From Gottfriedia sp002574545 (GTDB lineage Bacteria; Bacillota; Bacilli; Bacillales; Bacillaceae_G): 64,000 bases of DNA. Positions 34,117 to 43,270 of the stretch are shown piece by piece. Under the pieces are notes generated by a model, which had not been told where the DNA came from, made no database searches, and was given only the letters and a program-made list of their open reading frames with translations. Where the stretch lies: the NCBI GenBank assembly GCA_052180195.1, contig CP197469.1; one strand, given 5' to 3'. Every line of letters starts with the position of its first letter. The first letter of the stretch is position 1. Made by a program: the position numbers and the translations under genes.

Positions 34117-35139
34117 ATGAACAACAACACAGCTCAAAAAATTTCATCTGATTTATTCCAACCTGCAAACGTAGATTTGAATAATGCAGATAAAATTTCA
34201 AGACCTTCGGATTCTTTCTGGAAAGATGCAAGAAGACGTTTTGTAAAAAACAAAGGTGCAATGTTAGGATTTATTATCCTTGGCATTTTATTAATCTTCA
34301 CATTATTCGGTCCAATGATGAGTGGTCACTCGTATAAAGACCAAGACTTAAAAAGATCAAAACTACCACCAAAAATTGGTGTTTTAGAAAATGTAAAATT
34401 CCTACCATTTGACGGAATTGATCAATATGGAAACGATGTTTATAAAAACAAAAATATTAAAGAAAATTACTGGTTTGGTACTGATGATTTAGGTCGTGAT
34501 ATTTTCACAAGAACTTGGGCTGGTGCTCGAGTATCAATCCTAATCGGTTTATTAGCGGCAGTAATTGATATGGTAATTGGTGTTACTTTTGGAGGGATCT
34601 CAGGATTCTTTGGTGGTCGAACTGATACAATCATGCAGCGTATTGCCGAAGTATTAATGGGTGTTCCTTATTTAATCGTAGTAATCCTATTCATCTTAAT
34701 ATTTAAAAACCCGGGTATCCTTTCAATCGCACTAGCGATGGTAATCACAGGCTGGGTAGGTATGTCCCGAATCGTTCGTGGTCAAATGTTAAAATTAAAA
34801 AATCAAGAGTTCGTTTTAGCTTCAAGAACATTAGGTGCTACAAATACTCAATTAATTGCAAAACACTTAATTCCAAATATTATGGGTCCAATCATCGTAA
34901 TGATGATGTTTACAATTCCAAGTGCAATCTTTGCTGAAGCATTCTTAAGCTTCATCGGTTTAGGTATTGCACCACCAAAAGCATCATTAGGATCTTTAGT
35001 AAGTGATGGTTTTAAATCATTACAAACTTTCCCTCATATGATGATTATTCCAGCGATTGTAATCAGTTTATTAATCTTAAGTTTCAACTTAATTGCTGAC
35101 GGATTACGCGACGCTTTAGATCCAAAAATGAGTAAGTAA
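34117..35139 (+). CDS. oppC: OppC, oligopeptide ABC transporter permease
   Basis: 340 residues starting three bases after oppB, with the ribosome binding site (AGGAGG) in the oppB end. Residues 1-45 are a cytosolic tail, followed by six membrane helices. Typical OppC features are WFGTDDLGRDIFTRTWAGAR (about 117) and the EAA loop (LASRTLGATNTQLIAKHL). It pairs with OppB in the membrane channel. Confidence 0.95.
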   Translation: MNNNTAQKISSDLFQPANVDLNNADKISRPSDSFWKDARRRFVKNKGAMLGFIILGILLIFTLFGPMMSGHSYKDQDLKRSKLPPKIGVLENVKFLPFDGIDQYGNDVYKNKNIKENYWFGTDDLGRDIFTRTWAGARVSILIGLLAAVIDMVIGVTFGGISGFFGGRTDTIMQRIAEVLMGVPYLIVVILFILIFKNPGILSIALAMVITGWVGMSRIVRGQMLKLKNQEFVLASRTLGATNTQLIAKHLIPNIMGPIIVMMMFTIPSAIFAEAFLSFIGLGIAPPKASLGSLVSDGFKSLQTFPHMMIIPAIVISLLILSFNLIADGLRDALDPKMSK

Positions 35140-35159
35140 TTTTGAAGGGAGAATGAACG

Positions 35160-36209
35160 ATGAGTAAATTATTAGAAGTAAAAGATCTGTGTGTCTCCTT
35201 TTATACTCATGCTGGTGAAGTTCAAGCAGTACGCGGAGTTTCATTTGATCTTAAAAAAGGTGAGACATTAGCAATTGTAGGTGAATCTGGTTCAGGTAAA
35301 TCAGTTACATCAAAAGCATTAATGGGGTTAATTCCAAACCCTCCAGGAAAAATTAAAAGCGGTGAAATCTTATTCGATGGAAAAGATTTAGCTAAATTAA
35401 GCGAAAAAGAAATGCAAAATATCCGTGGAAAAGAAATCTCAATGATTTTCCAAGATCCGATGACTTCTTTAAATCCAGTATTAACAATTGGATATCAAAT
35501 AACAGAAGGTCTAATTAAGCACCAAAAAATGAGTAAAACTGAGGCAAAGAAAATTGCTTTAGAATTAATAAATCTTGTAGGTATTCCAAATGCTGAAGCT
35601 CGTTTTAAACAATATCCACACCAATTCTCAGGCGGTATGAGACAACGTGTTGTTATTGCGATGGCGTTAGCATGTAATCCGAAATTATTAATCGCCGATG
35701 AGCCAACAACAGCTCTTGACGTTACAATTCAAGCTCAAATTCTTGAGTTAATGAAAGATATTCAAAGAAAAACTGATTCAGCAATTATCTTTATTACACA
35801 TGATTTAGGTGTAGTTGCAAACGTTGCTGATAAGGTTGCAGTTATGTATGCAGGTAGAGTAGTGGAAATGGGAACTGTAGACGATATTTTCTACAATCCA
35901 AAACATCCTTACACTTGGGGTCTTTTAGCTTCTATGCCAGATTTAGATAATGAACAAGGAGCAGAATTAGTAGCAATTCCTGGTACACCACCAGATCTAT
36001 TAAATCCTCCAAAAGGTGATGCGTTTGCACCACGTAACCCAAATGCTTTAAAAATTGACTTTGAAATGGAACCTCCTATGTTTAAAGTGTCTGATACACA
36101 CTACGCTGCAACATGGCTATTACATGAGGACGCTCCAAAAGTTGACCCACCTGAAGCCGTTATGAAGCGTATTCAACGAATGAAGGAAGGTGCAGTAAAT
36201 GTCAAATAA
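35160..36209 (+). CDS. oppD: OppD, oligopeptide ABC transporter ATPase
   Basis: A 349-residue ABC ATPase with Walker A GESGSGKS (about 39), signature FSGGMRQRV (about 156), Walker B LLIADEPTTALD and the switch His in IFITHDLG. The C-terminal oligopeptide-type extension (GTPPDLLNPPKGDAFAPRNP) usually carries Cys residues that bind an iron-sulphur cluster, but here no Cys is seen in that stretch. AAGGGAG precedes the ATG. Overlaps oppF by 11 bases. Confidence 0.95.
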   Translation: MSKLLEVKDLCVSFYTHAGEVQAVRGVSFDLKKGETLAIVGESGSGKSVTSKALMGLIPNPPGKIKSGEILFDGKDLAKLSEKEMQNIRGKEISMIFQDPMTSLNPVLTIGYQITEGLIKHQKMSKTEAKKIALELINLVGIPNAEARFKQYPHQFSGGMRQRVVIAMALACNPKLLIADEPTTALDVTIQAQILELMKDIQRKTDSAIIFITHDLGVVANVADKVAVMYAGRVVEMGTVDDIFYNPKHPYTWGLLASMPDLDNEQGAELVAIPGTPPDLLNPPKGDAFAPRNPNALKIDFEMEPPMFKVSDTHYAATWLLHEDAPKVDPPEAVMKRIQRMKEGAVNVK

Positions 36210-37134
36210 AGTTGAAAAATTAGTTGAAGTTAAAAATTTAAAACAATACTTTACTACAGGGAAAACGACTGTTAAAGCAATCGACGATGTTACATTTGAC
36301 ATTTTCCGTGGAGAAACTTTCGGTTTAGTAGGTGAATCAGGTTCTGGTAAATCTACTACTGGACGCTCAATCATTCGTTTATATGATGCGACTGATGGAC
36401 AAGTAATTTTCGATGGTGAAGATGTACATGGTAAGAAAAGTCGTAAAGAGTTAAAGCAGTTTAACCGTCGTATGCAAATGATTTTCCAAGATCCATACGC
36501 TTCACTAAACCCGCGTATGAAAGTAGCAGATATCATTGCAGAAGGTATTGATATTCATGGCTTAGCTCGTAACAGAGAAGAGCGAATGAAAATGGTTTAT
36601 GACTTACTTGAAACAGTAGGTTTAAATAAAGAACACGCAAACCGTTTCCCACATGAATTCTCAGGTGGACAACGACAACGTATCGGTATTGCTAGAGCAC
36701 TTGCTGTACAACCAGACTTTATTATCGCTGATGAGCCAATCTCAGCTCTTGACGTGTCAATCCAAGCTCAGGTTGTTAACTTAATGAGAAAGCTTCAAAA
36801 GGAAAAAGGTTTAACCTATTTATTTATCGCCCATGACTTATCAATGGTTAAGTACATTAGTGACCGTATCGGTGTAATGTACCACGGTAAAATTGTTGAA
36901 CTTGCGGATAGTAATGAATTATATGATTACCCAATGCATCCGTACACAAAATCTTTATTATCAGCAATTCCGCTTCCAGATCCTGATTATGAGCGCAATC
37001 GTAAACGTATCGTTTATGATCCAAAACAACACGATTATTCAAACGAACAACCAAAATTACGTGAAGTTCGTCCTGGACATTTCGTACTTTGCTCTGAAGC
37101 AGAATTTAAAAATTATCAACAAATGTATAAATAA
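36199..37134 (+). CDS. oppF: OppF, oligopeptide ABC transporter ATPase
   Basis: 311 residues, the second ATPase of the oppBCDF system. Walker A GESGSGKST (about 46), signature FSGGQRQRIG, Walker B FIIADEPISALD and LFIAHDLS are intact. The C-terminal oligopeptide/dipeptide domain ends HFVLCSEAEF. The start lies inside the oppD end with GAAGGAAGG upstream. A strong terminator follows, ending the operon. Confidence 0.95.
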   Translation: MSNKVEKLVEVKNLKQYFTTGKTTVKAIDDVTFDIFRGETFGLVGESGSGKSTTGRSIIRLYDATDGQVIFDGEDVHGKKSRKELKQFNRRMQMIFQDPYASLNPRMKVADIIAEGIDIHGLARNREERMKMVYDLLETVGLNKEHANRFPHEFSGGQRQRIGIARALAVQPDFIIADEPISALDVSIQAQVVNLMRKLQKEKGLTYLFIAHDLSMVKYISDRIGVMYHGKIVELADSNELYDYPMHPYTKSLLSAIPLPDPDYERNRKRIVYDPKQHDYSNEQPKLREVRPGHFVLCSEAEFKNYQQMYK

Positions 37135-37135
37135 T

Positions 37136-37173
37136 AAAAAATCCTAGTGAGTTTAGTCACTAGGATTTTTTTG
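37136..37173 (+). terminator. Terminator of oppBCDF
   Basis: AAAATCCTAGTGA / TCACTAGGATTTT stem with a short loop and a T run. Confidence 0.9.
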
Positions 37174-37383
37174 ATTAAGGAGTTAAAGAGGGTGCTATGT
37201 TCCTCGTGAAAGGGTCATGTTGAAGTAAAGTAGCATAAAGAATCAAAATGGTTCCTCATAAGTTGAGCATTAGGAAGAAAAATAAGAATGGATTATCAAT
37301 CAAGTACTCGTATAAGGTAATGGTATTTCAGATCCCTGCCCTTATTTAATTCTACAATGGTTATACACTTACCCTTATTAAGG

Positions 37384-37410
37384 CAAAAAAAAAGAGCCTT
37401 TGCCCTTTTT
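37384..37410 (-). terminator. Terminator of the small membrane protein gene
   Basis: On the minus strand AAAGGGC / GCTCTTT (one G-T pair) with loop AAAG, followed by nine T. Confidence 0.6.
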
Positions 37411-37439
37411 TATTCGTAAATTTTCTTATCATACTGTTC

Positions 37440-37643
37440 TTAGTAAGTTTTTTTACGGAACTTACCTTGGCCACCAATTTGTTTGAAGTTTGCAGACATT
37501 TTATCAGACATATCAACAAATTTAGTTCTTTTACTTCTACCAAATATTTTTTCGCCGATCGCGTTTGTAAACACACCATTAAGTGCAGTAATTCCAATTA
37601 CTAACACTGCAACAATCAATAAATCAGTTATGTAAGCTGCCAT
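37440..37643 (-). CDS. Small single-pass membrane protein
   Basis: 67 residues preceded by AGGAGG eight bases from the ATG. One membrane helix (about 6-24, TDLLIVAVLVIGITAL) is followed by a basic cytosolic tail (FGRSKRTKFVDMSDKM). I do not recognise the family. It stands alone between oppF and spx, with its own terminator. A different frame of the same strand (37361-37597) is a shadow. Confidence 0.7.
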   Translation of the reverse strand: MAAYITDLLIVAVLVIGITALNGVFTNAIGEKIFGRSKRTKFVDMSDKMSANFKQIGGQGKFRKKTY

Positions 37644-38054
37644 AAGATTAGCCTCCTAGGAATGTAAGCGTTAATATTATTGTATTAAATATTTGGTGAA
37701 ATAGAAAGAATAATTCGGCTTTTTCCAAATAATTATTTTTGAGCTGTTAATTTCTTCCTAACTTTATAAATGTAACTTTTTAATTGGTTTATTTTGTTAA
37801 AATAAGCATCCACATAAGTTAATTGATCCAAGAAATTTGCCTAAAATTTAACGTATTAATTAACTGAAAAATGTACACCTTTTGTATAGGTTTTTTTAAA
37901 TTTTTTTACAAATTTGTATATATTTATTTTCTGCAATACTGTATAATGTGAACATATGGTGTAGATTAAACTTATTATAATTAACCAATTCTTATAAATT
38001 AATACACATAACTATATTACTTTTTTTAAAAAGAGTAGATAGGGGGAGAGCAAA
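37644..38054. other. Upstream region of spx
   Basis: About 410 bases without a gene. Near 37948 there is a perfect TATAAT in the context CTGTATAATGTG but no good -35 at the right distance. I see no clear PerR or YodB palindrome, so the multi-promoter control known for B. subtilis spx cannot be confirmed here. Confidence 0.4.
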
Positions 38055-38453
38055 ATGGTAATTTTGTATAATTCACCAAGTTGTACGTCTTGTCGTAAAG
38101 CAAAAATGTGGCTAGAAGATAATAATATTCCTTATAAAGAAAGAAATATTTTTTCAGAACCATTATCAATTAATGAGATTAAACAAATTTTACGAATGAC
38201 TGAAAGTGGTACTGATGAAATTATATCAACAAGATCAAAAATTTTCCAAGAATTAAACGTAGACTTAGAAAGTCTTCCTTTACAAGACTTATATGAAATC
38301 ATTCAAAAATATCCTGGTTTACTTAGAAGACCGATTATTATTGATGAGAAACGTTTACAAGTTGGTTATAATGAAGATGAAATTAGAAGATTTTTACCAC
38401 GTTCAGTTCGCACATATCAATTGCGTGAAGCGCAACGACTAGTTAATGAGTAA
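38055..38453 (+). CDS. spx: Spx, redox-sensing transcription regulator
   Basis: A 132-residue ArsC-like protein with the Spx N-terminus MVILYNSPSCTSCRKAKMWL and the C10-x-x-C13 redox switch. Oxidised Spx binds the RNA polymerase alpha C-terminal domain and reprogrammes transcription under disulphide stress. It is degraded by ClpXP with the adaptor YjbH. The RRPIIIDEKRLQVGYN segment (about 95-110) is family-typical. AGGGGGAGA precedes the ATG. The adaptor genes mecA and yjbH lie within 8 kb, as in B. subtilis. Confidence 0.96.
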   Translation: MVILYNSPSCTSCRKAKMWLEDNNIPYKERNIFSEPLSINEIKQILRMTESGTDEIISTRSKIFQELNVDLESLPLQDLYEIIQKYPGLLRRPIIIDEKRLQVGYNEDEIRRFLPRSVRTYQLREAQRLVNE

Positions 38454-38538
38454 ATCTGCGTTTTGAATTGTGAAATAAATTACAATTCTTGATTAAGATT
38501 CTCAATCATATCGAACAAATACTTATTCATATTATATA

Positions 38539-38583
38539 AAAAGCTGTAAAAAGTTAAATGCATACTTTTTACAGCTTTTTTTT
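38539..38583. terminator. Bidirectional terminator between spx and yjbE
   Basis: AAAAGCTGTAAAAAGT / ACTTTTTACAGCTTTT stem, loop TAAATGCAT, flanked by A and T runs. Confidence 0.88.
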
Positions 38584-38588
38584 AACAA

Positions 38589-39263
38589 TTAGGATGGTCG
38601 CTTTCGGTACCGAATATTATTAAAATAATAACCTATAATAATCGTAAAGATTATACAAGATGAACCGACAATCAATTCCACATCATTCCGCCCGTTTATA
38701 TATTGATTGATAAATGGCTCGTCTATTAACATTTTACTAGCTGTTATTGAAAGAACAGAAGCCCCTACGAAACTCAATATTGGATATCTTTCTAAAAACC
38801 ATAAAACGATTTTACTTCCCCAAATTATAATTGGAATTGAGATGGAAAGACCTAAAATGACTAATGATGGCTTTCCATTTGATGCCCCAGCTATTGCTAA
38901 TACGTTATCAATCCCCATAACTAAATCAGCAAATACAATTGTACGAATTGCGTGGAAAACTGTGTAGTTCTCCTTTATTTGGGGGTTGTCATCCTCCTGA
39001 ATAATTAGTTTGCAAGCTATGTACAAAAGTAATATTCCGCCAATTAAATGTAAGAATGGTACTTTTAGGATGAAAATTGCACATATTGTTAGGATTATTC
39101 GTAAAACAATTGCGGTAATACTACCGAAAATTATTGCTATGTTACGTTGTTTATATGGTAATTTTCTACATGCTAATGCAATGACAATAGCATTATCTCC
39201 ACCTAAAACAATGTCTATAATAACAATCATTAAAAAGGACCATATGTAATGAAGATCTATCAT
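38589..39263 (-). CDS. yjbE: YjbE, TerC-family membrane protein
   Basis: 224 residues. I use the ATG at 39263 after AGAGGTGA. A longer frame to 39374 adds a nonfamily stretch. Seven membrane helices carry the TerC signatures IDIVLGGDNAIVIAL (about 14-28) and FADLVMGIDNVLAIAGAS (about 119-136), whose Asp residues bind metal. TerC proteins export manganese in B. subtilis (MeeF, MeeY) and may help metallate secreted enzymes. No yybP-ykoY Mn riboswitch is evident upstream. Confidence 0.92.
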   Translation of the reverse strand: MIDLHYIWSFLMIVIIDIVLGGDNAIVIALACRKLPYKQRNIAIIFGSITAIVLRIILTICAIFILKVPFLHLIGGILLLYIACKLIIQEDDNPQIKENYTVFHAIRTIVFADLVMGIDNVLAIAGASNGKPSLVILGLSISIPIIIWGSKIVLWFLERYPILSFVGASVLSITASKMLIDEPFINQYINGRNDVELIVGSSCIIFTIIIGYYFNNIRYRKRPS

Positions 39264-39579
39264 GAATTCACCTCTCTTATTAAAAGCTTTAAATGATTGT
39301 CCTAATATTAATAGGTATATGATGATTTTTAAAAAATAGGTGAATTTTATTTCCAAAATTTTAAGTTGTATCATAAAATATAATTGTAGTTACTATTCGC
39401 ATTTAATAAATTTTCATGGTAAGATAGATAAAAATTTACTTATTAAAGCTAAATTTTTAAGAGTATTTTTCTAATTTACTATTTCAGAATCTTATATTTA
39501 ACATAAATTTCTTTTACTTTATTTATTCTATTTCGTCTAACGCAATTACTTGTTGTTCATTAAAGGAGGGGGAAAACAA

Positions 39580-40251
39580 ATGGAAATAGAAAGAATTAAT
39601 GAAAATACGTTTAAGTTCTCCATATCCTACTTAGACATCGAGGAGAGAGGTTTCTCTAAAGATGAAGTATGGTTAGATCGAGAAAGAAGTGAAGAGCTTT
39701 TCTGGGAATTAATTGATGAAGCGCATTTGACTGAGGAATTCATTGCTGGTGGCCCCCTATGGATTCAGGTACAGGCACTAGACAAGGGTTTAGAAGTTGT
39801 TGTAACAAAAGCTGTGATTTCTAAAGACGGCAAAAAAGTAGAAGTGAATTTAGGTGAAGGAGAAAAGAATTTAGAAATTCCATTTATCTCTGTAGATGAT
39901 GATGATGATTCAGAAGAAGATGATGATGACGATATTTTTGAATCGATGGATGAAGAGGAAACTGAACTTATTCTATCCTTTAAAAATCTCGAAGACATTA
40001 TTTCTTTATCGCATGCTGTTAATCAAGAATCATTTGAAAGTACACTTTATTCCTTCCAAGATTATTACTATCTTTATGTTAAATTTGACGAAGAATCGCT
40101 TGATGAAGTTCAAGTTGATTATTTATCATCAATGTTACTAGAATATGGTCATCGTTCAAAAGTAACTATACATGTATTAGAGGAATACGGAAAATTGATT
40201 TATGAAAAAACAGCTTTACCTCATTTTAAATCAATTTTTCCATTATTGTAA
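39580..40251 (+). CDS. mecA: MecA, ClpC adaptor protein
   Basis: 223 residues from the ATG after GGAGGGGG. The N-terminal substrate-binding part begins MEIERINENTFKFSISYLDI. A very acidic linker with runs of Asp and Glu (about 105-128) separates it from the C-terminal ClpC-binding domain, which ends LPHFKSIFPLL. MecA targets ComK and other proteins to ClpCP and helps assemble ClpC hexamers. The acidic linker is longer than I expect for the family. Located after yjbE as in B. subtilis. Confidence 0.95.
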   Translation: MEIERINENTFKFSISYLDIEERGFSKDEVWLDRERSEELFWELIDEAHLTEEFIAGGPLWIQVQALDKGLEVVVTKAVISKDGKKVEVNLGEGEKNLEIPFISVDDDDDSEEDDDDDIFESMDEEETELILSFKNLEDIISLSHAVNQESFESTLYSFQDYYYLYVKFDEESLDEVQVDYLSSMLLEYGHRSKVTIHVLEEYGKLIYEKTALPHFKSIFPLL

Positions 40252-40301
40252 TAGCCGATGCCTTAGGGATCGGTTTCTTTTCTTTATAAAGGAGAATATT
40301 G

Positions 40302-41849
40302 ATGCTATTTCGATTAAAGATTTTAATATTTTTATCAATTGTAGTATGCATTTTATATTTTGCTTCTCCAACTATTAAATTCATTTGGTTAATGAATTTT
40401 GCATTTTTTGAGAAATCTACTATTTTTAGATTAATAAGTATCATGTTCTCGATAACGGCTATCGGTGTATCGATTATTATTTTCCTTGAAAATAGAAATC
40501 CTGCTAGAACTTTAACATGGATTATTCTTTTAGCTATTTTCCCATTATTTGGTTTTGTTTTTTATTTAATTTTTGGACAAAATTACAAAAAGAAAATGGT
40601 CTATCGGAAAAAGGCAATTAATGATCAAAATGCAAATGGTTTAATTACTGGAACAGAAGATGTAGAAGTGAAAGAATTTATTGCTCAAAATCAAAGATTA
40701 GAGTATCTAATCAATATCGCAGCAAAACAAAGTAATACACCAGTCACGATGAATACCTTTACAAAAGTTCTTACAAATGGTAGTGAAACCTTTCCAAAAA
40801 TTATTGAGGAACTAAAAAAAGCGAAGCACCATATTCATATCGAATTCTATATAGTAAGAAATGACGAGATTGGAAATCAACTAAAAGATATTTTAATAGA
40901 AAAGGCACAGAATGGTGTAAAAGTTCGATTCCTCTATGACGCAGTAGGTAGTTGGAAATTATCAAGGAATTTTGTAAAAGACTTACGAAAAGCGGGTGTA
41001 GAAGTACTACCGTTTTCTCCTGTTAAAATTCCCGTTTTAAACGATACGATTAATTACCGAAACCATCGGAAAATTATCGTCATTGACTCAAATGTAGGAT
41101 TTGTTGGCGGCTTAAATATTGGAGATGAGTATTTAGGGAAAGACCATTATTTTGGAAAGTGGCGAGATACCCATTTATACCTTAAGGGTGAAGGGGTACG
41201 AACACTACAATTCATATTCTTACAAGACTGGTATTACATGACGAATGAGTTAATTGATGACAAAGAGTACTTTGACATTCATGCTAATAATTATTCTTCC
41301 AAAGGAGCAATTCAACTTGTTTCTGGTGGACCAGACCGAAAGCATGAAGTGATAAAAGAGTTATTTTTTGCGATGATTACTAGTGCAAGGAAGAGTATAT
41401 ACATCGCTTCACCATATTTTGTTCCTGATGAAGATATTTTAACGGCTCTTAAAGTTGCAGCAAATGGTGGAGTAAAGGTGAAAATTCTAATGCCTGATCG
41501 TCCCGATAAAAAAATCGTATTTTATGCTTCACGTTCATATTTTCCAGAGTTATTAGAAGCCGGAGTCGAAATCTATGAATATAGACAGGGATTCTTACAC
41601 AGTAAGATATTGATTGTAGATGATGAAATTGCATCTGTTGGAACAGCAAATATGGATATGAGAAGTTTTCGTTTAAACTTCGAGGTCACTGCATTTTTAT
41701 ATTTAGAAGAAAGTATTAATCACTTAGTTAATGATTTTAATAATGATATCCGTGATTCTGAAGCAATTATTTTTAAAGATTTTAAAAAGCGACCTATATT
41801 CAAAAGGATATTTGAATCATTATCAAGATTAATGGCACCACTTTTGTAA
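40302..41849 (+). CDS. cls: Cardiolipin synthase
   Basis: 515 residues from an ATG preceded by AAAGGAGAA. Two N-terminal membrane helices and a PLDc_N region are followed by two phospholipase-D HKD motifs: HRKIIVID (His about 255) and HSKILIVDD (His about 433). This is the standard bacterial cardiolipin synthase, joining two phosphatidylglycerol molecules at the membrane. The B. subtilis region lacks cls here. Some B. cereus-group genomes, as I recall, have it beside mecA. Confidence 0.95.
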   Translation: MLFRLKILIFLSIVVCILYFASPTIKFIWLMNFAFFEKSTIFRLISIMFSITAIGVSIIIFLENRNPARTLTWIILLAIFPLFGFVFYLIFGQNYKKKMVYRKKAINDQNANGLITGTEDVEVKEFIAQNQRLEYLINIAAKQSNTPVTMNTFTKVLTNGSETFPKIIEELKKAKHHIHIEFYIVRNDEIGNQLKDILIEKAQNGVKVRFLYDAVGSWKLSRNFVKDLRKAGVEVLPFSPVKIPVLNDTINYRNHRKIIVIDSNVGFVGGLNIGDEYLGKDHYFGKWRDTHLYLKGEGVRTLQFIFLQDWYYMTNELIDDKEYFDIHANNYSSKGAIQLVSGGPDRKHEVIKELFFAMITSARKSIYIASPYFVPDEDILTALKVAANGGVKVKILMPDRPDKKIVFYASRSYFPELLEAGVEIYEYRQGFLHSKILIVDDEIASVGTANMDMRSFRLNFEVTAFLYLEESINHLVNDFNNDIRDSEAIIFKDFKKRPIFKRIFESLSRLMAPLL

Positions 41850-41894
41850 TGTGCGTTCTTAATTGATAGAACATTGATAGAACAATATTTATAG

Positions 41895-41932
41895 TCACCT
41901 ACCAAATAGAAAGTTTAATTTGGTAGGTTTTT
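41895..41932 (+). terminator. Terminator of cls
   Basis: ACCTACCAAAT / ATTTGGTAGGT stem with an A/G-rich loop and TTTTTT. Confidence 0.86.
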
Positions 41933-42013
41933 TATTTGAAAAATCGTTTTTAAGTTTTTTGAAGGAAAATACAAATATGATAGTGAAGTAATTTTGGAAA
42001 GGAGGTAATAAAC

Positions 42014-43219
42014 ATGATTGTCGCATTAAATACAAAAAGCCATACCATTAACCTATTTGAAATTAATACGAAAGAGGAGTTATTAAGATTAAAGGAAAAC
42101 GGACCATACTATTGCCCAATTTGTAAAAAGCAAGTTAGGCTCAAAATTGGAGTAAAGAGAGTAACTCATTTTGCACATATTGATTTGACTGAATGTGAAA
42201 ATGAGAGAAAAGAGAGTATCGACCATTATAAGGGTAAGCTTGCTTTGTATCAATTTTTTAAAAGATTAAATGTAAATGTTGAGGTTGAAAAATTTATACC
42301 AGAAATAAATCAAAGACCTGATTTATTTATTAGATTAAATAGTCTAAAAATGTGTGTTGAATATCAATGTTCGCTTATTCCTTTAGAAATAATGATCAAA
42401 AGGACTAACTCATTTAAAAAAAGTGGTATGAAGGTTTTGTGGATTCTAAATGACAAATTATTAAATCAAAAAAGATGGTCTTCATTTCAAATTAATTCAC
42501 TTTCAATTTATTCACTAGTTAGAATTAACTCTTTTTCACTCCTCTTTTATAATCCTACATTACAATCATTTACAGTACTTTCCTCGTTAATCGCATTTTC
42601 TCCAGTCCAATATATTGGTCAAAAGAGCGTATTTCCAATAAATAATTTCAGCCTTAAGGAATTTTTATCTCAAAATGGTATGGATAAAAAGGTATTTGTA
42701 TCGAAATGGACTCGCCTAAAAAAGGATTTTAGACTATATCAACATTTGCATACGAAAGGTAATTTAAAAATTTTTAAACAGTACTTGTACAATGCAAATA
42801 TTAATTATTTTCCGGCAGTCATTGGGGTTCCTCTAGAAAGTAACTGCATTATTAAAGAAAATTGTATCTTTTGGCAAGGGGTAATCTATTTTAAATTTTT
42901 TCATGAGGCAGAAATTGGACAATTGATTTTTTTAGATAAAATATATCAGTTCGTAAAATTGGAAGTACAGAATGGCAAATGGAGAGTAAATCAATTTCAA
43001 GATAATGAAATAGGTAATTTGGAGAAATGTGTAGAAAAGTATATTGACTTTTTAGTAAAAATTAGAATCGTAAAACGTATTAAAAATGGTAAAATAATGA
43101 AGATAGCTAATGCTATTATTTCAACAACATTCCAACAAGCATTGGATGAAGACCGTCTGAGCACTAATACAGCATTTGATTTGTTGTTTAATGCAAGAAC
43201 TGATTCAAATGATTATTAA
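42014..43219 (+). CDS. coiA: CoiA-like competence protein
   Basis: 401 residues after GGAAAGGAGG. The N-terminus has a zinc-finger-like CPICKKQVRL ... HFAH ... C pattern (about 35-62), followed by the PD-(D/E)XK nuclease core (RPDLFIRL ... CVEYQCS, about 109-130), then a C-terminal domain of unknown role. CoiA (B. subtilis YjbF) is needed for efficient transformation and interacts with RecA/DprA in Streptococcus. It directly precedes pepF as in B. subtilis. Confidence 0.9.
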   Translation: MIVALNTKSHTINLFEINTKEELLRLKENGPYYCPICKKQVRLKIGVKRVTHFAHIDLTECENERKESIDHYKGKLALYQFFKRLNVNVEVEKFIPEINQRPDLFIRLNSLKMCVEYQCSLIPLEIMIKRTNSFKKSGMKVLWILNDKLLNQKRWSSFQINSLSIYSLVRINSFSLLFYNPTLQSFTVLSSLIAFSPVQYIGQKSVFPINNFSLKEFLSQNGMDKKVFVSKWTRLKKDFRLYQHLHTKGNLKIFKQYLYNANINYFPAVIGVPLESNCIIKENCIFWQGVIYFKFFHEAEIGQLIFLDKIYQFVKLEVQNGKWRVNQFQDNEIGNLEKCVEKYIDFLVKIRIVKRIKNGKIMKIANAIISTTFQQALDEDRLSTNTAFDLLFNARTDSNDY

Positions 43220-43270
43220 TATCGGACATTGGAATGTTATTAATAACTAATAATAATAGGGGGATCAGAC

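Noticed and set aside
38539..38583. Mn-sensing yybP-ykoY riboswitch near yjbE.
   Set aside because: The hairpin here is downstream of yjbE and is a simple terminator. The upstream side of yjbE shows no matching conserved loops.
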